A stretch of DNA of 64,000 nt from JBCCMA01 sp045107005. Its GTDB lineage: Bacteria; Pseudomonadota; Gammaproteobacteria; Steroidobacterales; JBCCMA01. Shown here piece by piece: positions 39,490 through 47,423 of the stretch (position 1 is its first letter; each line of letters opens with the position of its first letter). The notes under the pieces are model-generated. The model did no database searches. It worked only from the letters and a program-made list of their open reading frames with translations, and was not told where the DNA came from. The DNA is taken from the NCBI GenBank assembly GCA_045107005.1, contig JBGCFP010000056.1, positions 1 to 64,000 on the forward strand, written 5' to 3'. The position numbers were made by a program, and so were the translations under genes.

Positions 39490-40950
39490 TTACGGTGTCA
39501 GCGCCAGCTCGTAGCGTTGCTCGCCGTAGCCGTCCAACAGCGCAAAGCGCAGCGCGCCGTGACGGTCAATGTCAATCAGTCCGAAGTTATAGCCCTTGAG
39601 GGCTTCATCGAGGGTTTCGGGAGGCGTGTCGAGCGCGTGGAAAAACAAACGCTGTGGTTCAAACGTTGTGTCGAGTGCCCTGGATGGATACATGCCGGCG
39701 CTCAACGGCCCGACAATCAACTCGTGCAGTGTGAACGCCGGTTGCCCGGGCAACGGCTGCAGCTTGAAGCCGGTCGCAAAATGCACGTCTCCAGCCAGCC
39801 ACAGCAAATTGGTGACGGCCCCTTGGGCCAGCGCGTCAAAGATCGCGTAAAGCTCACGCTCGAAGCCATCGTCCCCGTCACCGCTGGCCCAGCCGTCGCG
39901 ACCGGCAGTGGCCGGGTAGCCCGTCGGAATGGCGATGGGCACGGAACTGATGACAAATTTCCACGTCGCCGTCGATGCCTTCAGCCCGTCAATCAGCCAC
40001 TGTCGTTGGGTGGCACCAAGCATGGATTTTGGCAGCACACCGGTGTCATCTGTTTCGTTGCGATCACGGTACTGCCGCGTGTCCAGTACAAAAAATTCAG
40101 CGTGGCGGCCGCGGCGAAACGTTCGATATAACCGATTCGGATCATCGGCAGCGGGGCGCAGCGGATTACTGTGGAAGAACCCGGCGCGACCCGCACTGAG
40201 CAGATCCAGTTCCGGGTTGTCCTTCGACCGCGCTGTCTGCGGACCAAAATCGTTGATGATCTCGTGATCGTCCCAGACCGGCACGTATGCCATTGCGTGG
40301 CGCAGCTTGCGGAATCCCGGGTCGGCCAAGTTGTATCGCCAGCGGGCGCGGAAACTTTCGGCATCACCGAGCGGTTGGTCCTCGCGCGCAATCTGTTCAT
40401 TGTCGAACGGGCCAGCTGCGCCGCAACTTCCGTCGGCGTAGATCATGTCGCCCAACCCGATAAAAAAATCAGCCGACTGTTGATTGATGGCGTCAAACAC
40501 TGCAAAGCCGCGCGCAGCATCCCGACAGGCGTTCTGCCCGGCCAAATCGCCGCTGAACAAGAACCGGACCGGAGCGGCCACCTCGTCGCCAGGCGCGGTG
40601 GAGAACGTGGCGATGACGGTCTGCTGCTGATGGGCGAGCGCCAGCGTGTAGTGGGTCGCGGGCCGCAACTGACCCAACGCGACGTGCGCGTAGCCGTTCG
40701 CTGTCAGCTGCAGTGCCTCGCGCTGGATCACCGTGTCGCCCGCGCGCAGAACCAGCGTGACGGCGGCGCGAGGTTTACCACCAACCCAGACCACCGCAGA
40801 ACGATCATTGACCTGGCCAATGCTCATATCGATACCCGTCGAGCCACCGCGTACGTCAACGTTGCCGCAGGCGCTCAGACTCAAGGCCCAGATGGCGCCG
40901 AGCAGGACGGCTGGCCAGCAACGCAGACCGTTCCAGGTCGGTTTTGTCAT
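39490..40950 (-). CDS. PhoD-like alkaline phosphatase/phosphodiesterase lipoprotein
   Basis: 486 residues from ATG 40950, whose product has a lipoprotein signal (LGAIWALSLSAC). An N-terminal beta domain (about 25-120) precedes the PhoD-type metallophosphatase domain (about 130-480; FLFSGDLAGQN, FIGLGDMIYADG, VWDDHEIINDFG, LDTRQYRD, LAGDVHFATGF). It probably releases phosphate from esters at the cell envelope. A divergent sigma-54 promoter lies about 130 bases upstream. Confidence 0.88.
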   Translation of the reverse strand: MTKPTWNGLRCWPAVLLGAIWALSLSACGNVDVRGGSTGIDMSIGQVNDRSAVVWVGGKPRAAVTLVLRAGDTVIQREALQLTANGYAHVALGQLRPATHYTLALAHQQQTVIATFSTAPGDEVAAPVRFLFSGDLAGQNACRDAARGFAVFDAINQQSADFFIGLGDMIYADGSCGAAGPFDNEQIAREDQPLGDAESFRARWRYNLADPGFRKLRHAMAYVPVWDDHEIINDFGPQTARSKDNPELDLLSAGRAGFFHSNPLRPAADDPNRLYRTFRRGRHAEFFVLDTRQYRDRNETDDTGVLPKSMLGATQRQWLIDGLKASTATWKFVISSVPIAIPTGYPATAGRDGWASGDGDDGFERELYAIFDALAQGAVTNLLWLAGDVHFATGFKLQPLPGQPAFTLHELIVGPLSAGMYPSRALDTTFEPQRLFFHALDTPPETLDEALKGYNFGLIDIDRHGALRFALLDGYGEQRYELALTP

Positions 40951-41054
40951 CGATACTGAACCTCGCTGCAACGCGTCATCCGAATTGGGCGTCGAGAAGC
41001 TTTACATTGGGCGATTGGCGCGACAGGGCGATACCGGTATTCCAAAGCTAACAT

Positions 41055-41072
41055 CATGAATTTACATGAATT
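41055..41072 (+). repeat. Tandem CATGAATT direct repeat
   Basis: CATGAATT occurs at 41055-41062 and 41065-41072, a 10-bp period placing both on one DNA face, directly upstream of the sigma-54 promoter. It could be an activator or repressor site for the RNA or for the divergent phoD-like gene. Confidence 0.5.
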
Positions 41073-41080
41073 GACAATTG

Positions 41081-41097
41081 CTGGCACAACACTTGCT
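41081..41097 (+). promoter_or_regulatory. Sigma-54 promoter without an adjacent ORF
   Basis: CTGGCACAACACTTGCT matches YTGGCACGRNNNTTGCW at all but one defined position and has exact -24/-12 spacing (GG 41083-41084, GC 41095-41096). Transcription would start near 41108 and run right, into a 200-base region with no credible gene before a terminator. Confidence 0.78.
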
Positions 41098-41107
41098 AAA
41101 CACAGTA

Positions 41108-41337
41108 CGAGGGGCAGTGCTGCTGCCTTCTCAAGTGAAAAGTGATGGTCGTTGAGTTTTATTGTACGCGCAACCGCGCAGCTGGAGCTCTGGTCAAGTA
41201 AAGGCACAATCTAACAACGCGGACATTTCAAACTCCTGAAAAGCGAAATCACCCCGTTCGAATAATAATAAGAACGCGAACAATAATAAGTTGGGGTGGA
41301 ATCAAAAGCCGAAGATTATCTTCGGCTTTTGTTTTTT
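41108..41337 (+). ncRNA. Putative sigma-54-dependent sRNA with CrcZ-like motifs
   Basis: About 230 nt between a near-perfect sigma-54 promoter (41081-41097) and a strong forward-strand terminator (41304-41337). All genes around it are on the minus strand, so the forward terminator has no other owner. The longest ORF inside (ATG near 41142) is 18 codons. The 3' part contains two A-rich elements, AATAATAATAAG (41261-41272) and AACAATAATAAG (41279-41290), which match the AAnAAnAA motif through which Pseudomonas CrcZ binds Hfq/Crc. A small GGCAG/CTGCC hairpin lies near the 5' end. Homology to CrcZ is inferred from features only. Confidence 0.62.
41304..41337 (+). terminator. Rho-independent terminator of the putative sRNA
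   Basis: AAAAGCCGAAGA (41304-41315), loop TTA, TCTTCGGCTTTT (41319-41330), then GTTTTTT. The T-run is on the forward strand; on the minus strand the hairpin is followed only by TTTTGATT and may also help end the EEP gene. Confidence 0.9.
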
Positions 41338-41356
41338 GTGGGACAGCAAATACGGG

Positions 41357-42160
41357 TCAGCGGCTCAAGAGCACAGTCATCGGATTGTGATCGGACGTCG
41401 TGACGCTGAACGTCGCCGATCGCTGGTGCTGCAAACCGCGCACGTACACATGATCGAGAGCCAGTCCGAATTTGAGCTTGCGTTGATCGTCACTGAACGG
41501 AACCGGCTCGAGCGCTAACGAGGCCGTCAATGCTTCCATCACCCGAAAACGCGCCATGCGCCACGTATTGAAATCACCGGACAGAATCACCGGTCCCTCG
41601 TGAGCATTCAGCACTTGCGCAATCTGCTCAAGTTGGCCTTTAAAGTGGCGCAAACCAAACGTGTAGTTCACGGCGTGCAGATTGACCACCACCAGCGTTT
41701 TGCTTGCGCCCTGCAGTGCATACTGCGTGATGTTGGTGGCTTTGGGGCTGCGTAACCACGGCTCCCACGCCATGAAACTGCAGCGACTGAGCGGCATCGT
41801 AGCGCTCAGCGTCAGAACACCGGTCAGCTCCTTACCTTTGCGATAGCCCGGTGCAAACGTCCAGAACCGGGCCTTGCTTCGTGGGTTCAAAAACGCCGGC
41901 GCGATGGCGGCTTCCTGCAGCAGTACCAGATCGCTGTCACCGGCAATCCGGGTCAGATCACTGAACGATTGCCGGTCGTTGCCCTTTTGCATGTTCCAGT
42001 TGACCAGCCGCAGCGCGGCCGGGTCGAGCGCCGATTCATCGTCGGGCGTCGCTGCCTGCAGTCGTTGAATGCACGCTTGAGGATCGGTGGCGATGGCGGC
42101 ATGCGCCGTCCAGTCAGTTGCGCGGGCCGATTCTCGTGAGAGGGTGTTACAGCCCGTCAA
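41357..42160 (-). CDS. Endonuclease/exonuclease/phosphatase-family lipoprotein, start unclear
   Basis: 267 residues from a TTG at 42160, but that codon lies inside a lipobox (LTGC). The same frame upstream encodes a complete lipoprotein signal (SPVRRIGGTALVVSFVTLCLTGC) reaching back into the end of lepB, yet contains no ATG, GTG or TTG before a stop at 42272-42274. Either an ATC at 42227-42229 is used, or an indel hides the start. The body is an EEP domain: LRLVNWNMQKGN, LVLLQEA, VVNLHAVNYTFG, VILSGDFNTW, LDHVYVRG and TSDHNPMTVLL, with catalytic Glu, Asp and His present. Confidence 0.75.
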   Translation of the reverse strand: MTGCNTLSRESARATDWTAHAAIATDPQACIQRLQAATPDDESALDPAALRLVNWNMQKGNDRQSFSDLTRIAGDSDLVLLQEAAIAPAFLNPRSKARFWTFAPGYRKGKELTGVLTLSATMPLSRCSFMAWEPWLRSPKATNITQYALQGASKTLVVVNLHAVNYTFGLRHFKGQLEQIAQVLNAHEGPVILSGDFNTWRMARFRVMEALTASLALEPVPFSDDQRKLKFGLALDHVYVRGLQHQRSATFSVTTSDHNPMTVLLSR

Positions 42161-42216
42161 ACAGAGTGTGACGAACGAGACAACAAGTGCCGTGCCGCCG
42201 ATCCGGCGGACCGGAC

Positions 42217-42909
42217 TTAAGGCAGAGATTTGAAGAAGCGCGAACCGCGCGGAATGTAGTAGTTGTCGGGGTTAAACGACATCACAACGCTGCTGGTCCG
42301 CCCGATAATCAGCTGTCGCGGCACGAACCCCCAAAACCGCGAGTCGTCGCTTTGATCACGGTTATCACCAAAGGTCAGATACTGACCTTCCGGTACCACC
42401 CAGCTTTGTTCCGGCGTACGCGAGCGCGGTGCGTGCAGCACGGGGTGGGGATTGTCCGGCAGCTTCTCTGTGTACAGCTCGTACTGTTTCGCTCGTTCGA
42501 ATTTGACCGATTCGTCGACGTCCTCAAACGGCAATGGCTCGTACACCAGTGGCTCGCCGTTCAGTCGCATTTGATGACGGTCGTAGGACACCCGATCGCC
42601 GGGAATACCGACGATGCGTTTCACCAGTCGCGTACGGTCTTTGGGAGAAATGAACACAATGATGTCGCCGCGCTGCGGGTCGCTGACTTTCTTGAGCACA
42701 ATGTTGGTGTAAGGCACCTTGACGTCGTAGGCCAGCTTGTTGAGCCAAATCCGGTCGCCCTCAATCAGCGTTGGGCGCATCGACCCGCTGGGTACATGGT
42801 TCCAATCTGCGATCGCAATGCGAAACGCAAACATCAGGACGATAAAGACAATAAAGCCACGCCATTCTTCCCAGAAAGTATTCTGTTCAGGCGCTTCAGA
42901 CATGCTCAT
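42217..42909 (-). CDS. lepB: Signal peptidase I
   Basis: 230 residues. One N-terminal membrane helix (about 17-36; FIVFIVLMFAFRIAIADW) is followed by the S26 catalytic Ser in VPSGSMRPTLIEGDRI (about 41) and the general base Lys in RLVKRIVGIPGDRV (about 97). GDNRDQSDDSRFWGFVP is the family box E. It cleaves export signals at the periplasmic face of the inner membrane. It is a short form with one anchor. Its 3' end overlaps the presumed signal region of the EEP gene. Confidence 0.94.
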   Translation of the reverse strand: MSMSEAPEQNTFWEEWRGFIVFIVLMFAFRIAIADWNHVPSGSMRPTLIEGDRIWLNKLAYDVKVPYTNIVLKKVSDPQRGDIIVFISPKDRTRLVKRIVGIPGDRVSYDRHQMRLNGEPLVYEPLPFEDVDESVKFERAKQYELYTEKLPDNPHPVLHAPRSRTPEQSWVVPEGQYLTFGDNRDQSDDSRFWGFVPRQLIIGRTSSVVMSFNPDNYYIPRGSRFFKSLP

Positions 42910-42948
42910 AAATTACGGCTCATAAAGGGTGGCGGCTACCAGGGCGCC

Positions 42949-43611
42949 TTATTCTGCGGTAGTCAGCCCGACGGGGCAACTGACACCCGTTCCGCCAATC
43001 CCGCAGTAGCCGTTGGGGTTTTTGGCCAGGTACTGCTGATGGTAGTCCTCAGCGTAGTAAAACGTGTCCAAGGCTCCGATTTCACTGGTCACGGCGTCGC
43101 CATGACCGGCATTGCGCAGCGCAATGTCGTAGGCGTCGCGCGCGGCCTCGGCGGCGGCCAACTGGGCGTCTGAGGTGGTGTAGATGGCTGAGCGGTACTG
43201 CGTACCCCGATCGTTGCCTTGACGCATACCTTGCGTCGGGTCGTGCGACTCGAAAAACACTTTCAGCAGTGACGCGTAATCAATGCGCGCCGGATCGAAG
43301 GCCACCAGCACCACTTCGGTATGGCCGGTCTGTCCCGAACAGACGTCCTGGTATGTCGGATGCGCAGTGTGACCGCCTGCGTAGCCCACCGCCGTGCTGA
43401 TCACACCGTCAAGCTGCCAGAACACGCGCTCGGCGCCCCAGAAGCAGCCCAGTGCAAAAACCGCTTCCTGGGCCGTGGCCCCGAACGGCGCTTTTAACGG
43501 TGCGTCAAGCACGTAATGCCGGTCCGGTACGCGAATCGCCGACGTGCGATCGGGCAAGGCTTGTTCTCGCGTTGGCAGAGCCGCCGGTTTGCGACGTAGG
43601 GAATCAAACAT
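42949..43611 (-). CDS. msrA: Peptide methionine sulfoxide reductase A
   Basis: 220 residues. Active-site motif ALGCFWGAERVFW (Cys at about 55), VGYAGGHTAHPTYQDVCSGQTGHTEVV, RGTQYRSAIY, FYYAEDYHQQYLAKNP and the C-terminal resolving Cys region GYCGIGGTGVSCP. It reduces the S-epimer of methionine sulfoxide in proteins. No signal peptide, so cytoplasmic. Between lepB and a TPR gene on the same strand. Confidence 0.95.
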   Translation of the reverse strand: MFDSLRRKPAALPTREQALPDRTSAIRVPDRHYVLDAPLKAPFGATAQEAVFALGCFWGAERVFWQLDGVISTAVGYAGGHTAHPTYQDVCSGQTGHTEVVLVAFDPARIDYASLLKVFFESHDPTQGMRQGNDRGTQYRSAIYTTSDAQLAAAEAARDAYDIALRNAGHGDAVTSEIGALDTFYYAEDYHQQYLAKNPNGYCGIGGTGVSCPVGLTTAE

Positions 43612-43683
43612 AATCTCGCGTCCTGTTCGGAAAACTCGTTGCAGCCGTTTGGGCCCTGTCGCGGACGACGCTTGCGTCGACGA

Positions 43684-45876
43684 TCAGGAATTGTTCAGTC
43701 GCGCCAACTGCTCGCGCGCATTGTTCCGCATGTAATCGACCGATACTCTGAACTCAAGTTCATTTTGTATGGGCTTGAACAGCGTATCGTTGTCCATACG
43801 CAGATAATCCGGGTAGCCGCTCTCGGCCAGTGTGCGAATCGATGTCATCGCCCCAGCCGTATCGCCGAGCGCCAACTGGGCGCCCGCTTTGGCGTAAATG
43901 AGGTCAGATCCACCGAACCCAAGGTCTTGCTGCTGAATCACGTAGTCGAGCAAGCGACGCGCGAGCACGGCCGCATTCTGTTCGTCGCCACTGCGTCTGA
44001 GCGAGGTGGCAAGGTACATGACGCCGAACATGGTGTCTTTGTTCAGAAGGTATCGATCGATCGTGTACTCGCCGTCGACGTTGCCTGAAAAACGCTCGAA
44101 AATTCGCCGCGTCCAGTCAGCGGATTCCTGATAGTTCTCCCGTTCGAAGGCGATGGCTGAGCGAAAATAATAGGCGGGAAAGAAGTTTGCCTCATCGCTA
44201 AGGCGGGTGTCGATGATTTGCTCCATACCGTCAAGATCGCCAGCCGCCAATAGCATGGCAAGTTGCTGGCTGATCACGGAGAGCTGCTCGGGTCCGATTT
44301 GCGTTGCGCGGTCCATCCACTCACGCGCGGTGTTCAGGTCGCCAAGTAGCGTGAACAGCTGCGCCAGCGCGACCATGGTCGCCGCGCGTCCCGGATCGAG
44401 CTCGTTCGCTTTTTGGAGCGAAGTAATCGCCGCGGCGTAGTTAGCGTTGGTCTCGTCCAGGCGCGCCAGTTCAAAATAGACCAGCGGATACTCCGGTGCA
44501 AAGTCAATCACTTTCAAATACTGGCGGCGCGCTTCGTCGACCTTACCGACGGCGTACAGACTTTCGCCGTAAAGATGCACCGCGATTGGCGACAGCGGTT
44601 CCAGATCAGCGGCGATCTGACGTTCTGCTAGAGCCCTGTCCAAATCGACCCACGAGAGCACGGTGCCGAGCCACATATGGGCGTTGGCAAATCCGGGGTT
44701 CAATTCGATGGCGCGTTGAAACGCTTGCGCCGCCTGTGGCCATTCGCCCTTATCACTGTGCACCAGTCCTGCGGACGCATGCGCTTCGGCATACTGTGGG
44801 CCCAGCTCCACAGCTCGTCGCGCGGCATCGCCCGCCTTCTCAATGGCTTCGGCGTTTTCCATATTGCCGTAGGAGCTGGCAAAGCTGTACGAGTCGGCGA
44901 GCCCGGACCACGCCAGGGCGAAGTCTTCGTCCAGCGCAATGGCGCGTTCGAACAGGTCGATGGCTTTGGTCGTGGACGACGACGTACGCTTGTGCCATTC
45001 GTTGCGTCCACGCAGGTAGAGCCGATAGGCGTCAATGCTGGCGGTCGGTCGCTGCGACTGGGCGCTGGTGTCACCGATGAGCTTGATCTGAAGGTTAGCC
45101 GCGACGTCGCGTGCGATTTCTTCCTGAATCGCGAACAGGTTGGTCATTTCGCGCACGTAGCTTTCCGACCAGATCATTACGCCGTCACGTGCGTTAACCA
45201 GGCGCGCCGTCACTTTTATACTGTCAGCGTAGGCTTGCACCGAGCCACGCAGTAACGTACTGACATTCAGCGCCCGGCCCACGACACCGAGGTCGGTTTG
45301 CTCGCCGCGATACTTGAATGACGACGTCCGTCCGGGCACGCGTAACGCTTCAATTTTCGACAAGCGGATCAGCACATCTTCGGCGAGGCCGTCGGCAAAA
45401 ATCTCGTTGTTTGGATCGTCGCTGTAATTGTCGAACGGCAAAACGGCCACTGATGGGCCAACGGCGGTGTTGTCCGCTGCTGCGGCGACTGGCGCGGTGA
45501 CGGGCTGGTTAGCGTCTTGCAGGTTCTCGAACAGCAAGTAGCCAACGGCTGCGGCGAGTACGCCCATGATCACGAGATCGATCGTGCGCGATTTGGACGA
45601 AGGTGGCGCCTCGCCCGTCGCTTCGCTTGGCGTTCTTTTGATGCCGCCACTGGTGAAGTCGAACACCCAGGCAAGCACCAGCGCAATCGGAAAACCGATG
45701 AGCAGCCCGAGGATAATCAGACGCATGACTTCATCGCTGCCGCCGAACGCCGGCAAAACGGTGTCGGCGACTTGGACCAGCACCCACGAACCCACCGCGT
45801 AAGCAGCGCCGGCGCGCACGACTTTGCGTCGACTCAGTTCTTCAAAGCTGCGGCCTAGCCATGAGGTCTGTGACAC
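43684..45876 (-). CDS. Membrane TPR protein with FlgO/TolB-N-like domain
   Basis: 730 residues. Three hydrophobic segments (about 22-42, 50-70 and 97-115) follow a conserved SFEELSRRKVVRAGAAYAVGSWVLVQVADTVLPAF start. A FlgO-like/TolB N-terminal-like domain follows (about 140-265; VAVLPFDNYSDDPNNEIFADGLAEDVLIRLSKI), then about ten TPR repeats (about 280-720). Similar proteins often sit with adenylate-cyclase or winged-helix outputs; here no such domain is present. Probably an inner-membrane scaffold. Confidence 0.8.
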   Translation of the reverse strand: MSQTSWLGRSFEELSRRKVVRAGAAYAVGSWVLVQVADTVLPAFGGSDEVMRLIILGLLIGFPIALVLAWVFDFTSGGIKRTPSEATGEAPPSSKSRTIDLVIMGVLAAAVGYLLFENLQDANQPVTAPVAAAADNTAVGPSVAVLPFDNYSDDPNNEIFADGLAEDVLIRLSKIEALRVPGRTSSFKYRGEQTDLGVVGRALNVSTLLRGSVQAYADSIKVTARLVNARDGVMIWSESYVREMTNLFAIQEEIARDVAANLQIKLIGDTSAQSQRPTASIDAYRLYLRGRNEWHKRTSSSTTKAIDLFERAIALDEDFALAWSGLADSYSFASSYGNMENAEAIEKAGDAARRAVELGPQYAEAHASAGLVHSDKGEWPQAAQAFQRAIELNPGFANAHMWLGTVLSWVDLDRALAERQIAADLEPLSPIAVHLYGESLYAVGKVDEARRQYLKVIDFAPEYPLVYFELARLDETNANYAAAITSLQKANELDPGRAATMVALAQLFTLLGDLNTAREWMDRATQIGPEQLSVISQQLAMLLAAGDLDGMEQIIDTRLSDEANFFPAYYFRSAIAFERENYQESADWTRRIFERFSGNVDGEYTIDRYLLNKDTMFGVMYLATSLRRSGDEQNAAVLARRLLDYVIQQQDLGFGGSDLIYAKAGAQLALGDTAGAMTSIRTLAESGYPDYLRMDNDTLFKPIQNELEFRVSVDYMRNNAREQLARLNNS

Positions 45877-45955
45877 GAGTTGTTCCTGTTCCTTCGGGGG
45901 CTTAGCGCACCTTGATGTGTCAGGAGTTTGATTCTCCCTGATTCGATTGGTTCTG

Positions 45956-47383
45956 TCAGCTTAACGGAATGCCCGGGCTGGTCAGCTTCATGGCGGCCAG
46001 ATCCAGCACCATGCCGGGGTCGCTGAGCGTCACTTTGGTGCCGAAGTCCTCGTGTAACTTCGTCGCCAGCTTGCGCGCGGATTTTTTCTCGCCGTGAACC
46101 AGATAAACCGGCGGGCGATTGTCGAAGTGTCCGTACCAGCGGGCCAGATCCTGCTCATCGCCGTGCGCGGAGAAGCCGCCAACGGTGTGGATTTTGGCGG
46201 CCACGCGGATTGTCTCGCGGTGGATCTTGACCGTTGATTTGCCGTCGACCAATCGACGGCCCAGCGATCCACGGGCCTGGTAGCCGACAAACAGCACTTG
46301 CGCATCACGGCGCCACAGGTTGTGCTTGAGGTGATGCAGTATGCGTCCGCCGTTGCACATGCCGCTGCCGGCCAGCACGATCGCGCCGCCTTTCAAGCGA
46401 TTGATGGCGCGCGACTGATCGGCGCTCTTGCTCAACGTCAGATTCGGCAGAGGCGGCATCTGATCGTTGCCGCGGCGCAATTTGGTCGCCTCGTCGTCGT
46501 ACAAATGCGGATAGTCCCAGTAGGTTTCGCTGGCTTCGATGGCCATCGGGCTGTCGAGGTAAATCTGCCAGCGTCCCACGTTCCAGTCGTCGTAGTGTTT
46601 ACCCAGCATATAAAGCAGTTCCTGCGATCGGCCAACCGCAAACGCCGGTATCAGAATATTGCCCTGGCGGCGCTGCGGATCGGCGACGATTTCGCCGATT
46701 TCGGCAACCGTTCGTTCGCGATCCCGATGGCGGCGCCCGCCGTATGTGCTTTCCATCAGCACGAGGTCGGCGTGGGGCAGCGGCTCGGGGTCGCGCAAAA
46801 TGGGGGTGTCGTACTGGCCGAGGTCACCGCTGAACACGACGCGTCGGGTCAGTTTGTTTTCGGTGGCTTCGACGCTGACGATGCACGAACCCATGATGTG
46901 GCCGGCGTCGTGGAATGTCAGCTTGACGCCGGGTAGCACGTCGATGGCTTCGTGGTAGCGGTGGCCGACCATGGCTTTGACCGCGGCCAGTGCATCGTCG
47001 CTGCCGTACAGCGCGGAAACGGGCTTTTTGCCGCGTCGTTCACGCCGCCGGTTTTCTCGCTCGGCATCCCGCTCGCCAAGGTTCGCCGAATCACGCAGCA
47101 GCACACTGCACAGATCGCGACTGGCGTTGTGCGTATGGATCGGGCCTTTGAATCCACGTTTGACCAACAGGGGAAGTCGCCCGGAATGATCAATATGAGC
47201 GTGGCTCAAAATCACCGCATCAATGGCGGCAGCATCGAACGGAAACGCATCGCGATTGCGTCGCTCGGCCTTGCGGCCACCCTGAATCATCCCGCAGTCA
47301 AGCAGGACGCGGCGACCGTTGACCGTCAGAATGTGGCAGGAGCCGGTGACCTCGCCCGCCGCGCCAAAAAATTCCAGATTCAT
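45956..47383 (-). CDS. CPSF73-like MBL-fold ribonuclease-type protein
   Basis: 475 residues from ATG 47383 (MNLEFFGAAGEVTGSCH); the longer frame is out-of-frame sequence of the neighbour. Metallo-beta-lactamase motifs: ILSHAHIDHSGRLP (H-x-H-x-D-H), FHDAGHIMGS, VVFSGDLGQYD, then beta-CASP (ILIPAFAVGRSQELLY, MAIEASETY, GSGMCNGGRI) and the RMMBL end VGGFSAHGDEQDL, PPVYLVHGEKKSARKLA. Known relatives are RNA-processing nucleases (COG1236). The substrate in bacteria is unclear. Confidence 0.88.
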   Translation of the reverse strand: MNLEFFGAAGEVTGSCHILTVNGRRVLLDCGMIQGGRKAERRNRDAFPFDAAAIDAVILSHAHIDHSGRLPLLVKRGFKGPIHTHNASRDLCSVLLRDSANLGERDAERENRRRERRGKKPVSALYGSDDALAAVKAMVGHRYHEAIDVLPGVKLTFHDAGHIMGSCIVSVEATENKLTRRVVFSGDLGQYDTPILRDPEPLPHADLVLMESTYGGRRHRDRERTVAEIGEIVADPQRRQGNILIPAFAVGRSQELLYMLGKHYDDWNVGRWQIYLDSPMAIEASETYWDYPHLYDDEATKLRRGNDQMPPLPNLTLSKSADQSRAINRLKGGAIVLAGSGMCNGGRILHHLKHNLWRRDAQVLFVGYQARGSLGRRLVDGKSTVKIHRETIRVAAKIHTVGGFSAHGDEQDLARWYGHFDNRPPVYLVHGEKKSARKLATKLHEDFGTKVTLSDPGMVLDLAAMKLTSPGIPLS

Positions 47384-47423
47384 ACTTTTTCCCGCACACC
47401 TCGAAAACCAGCGGTAGTGTACC

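Noticed and set aside
41357..42160. The EEP-family gene beside the putative CrcZ-like RNA as the Crc protein
   Set aside because: Crc belongs to the same superfamily, but this protein has a lipoprotein signal and is exported, and no specific Crc motif is recognised.
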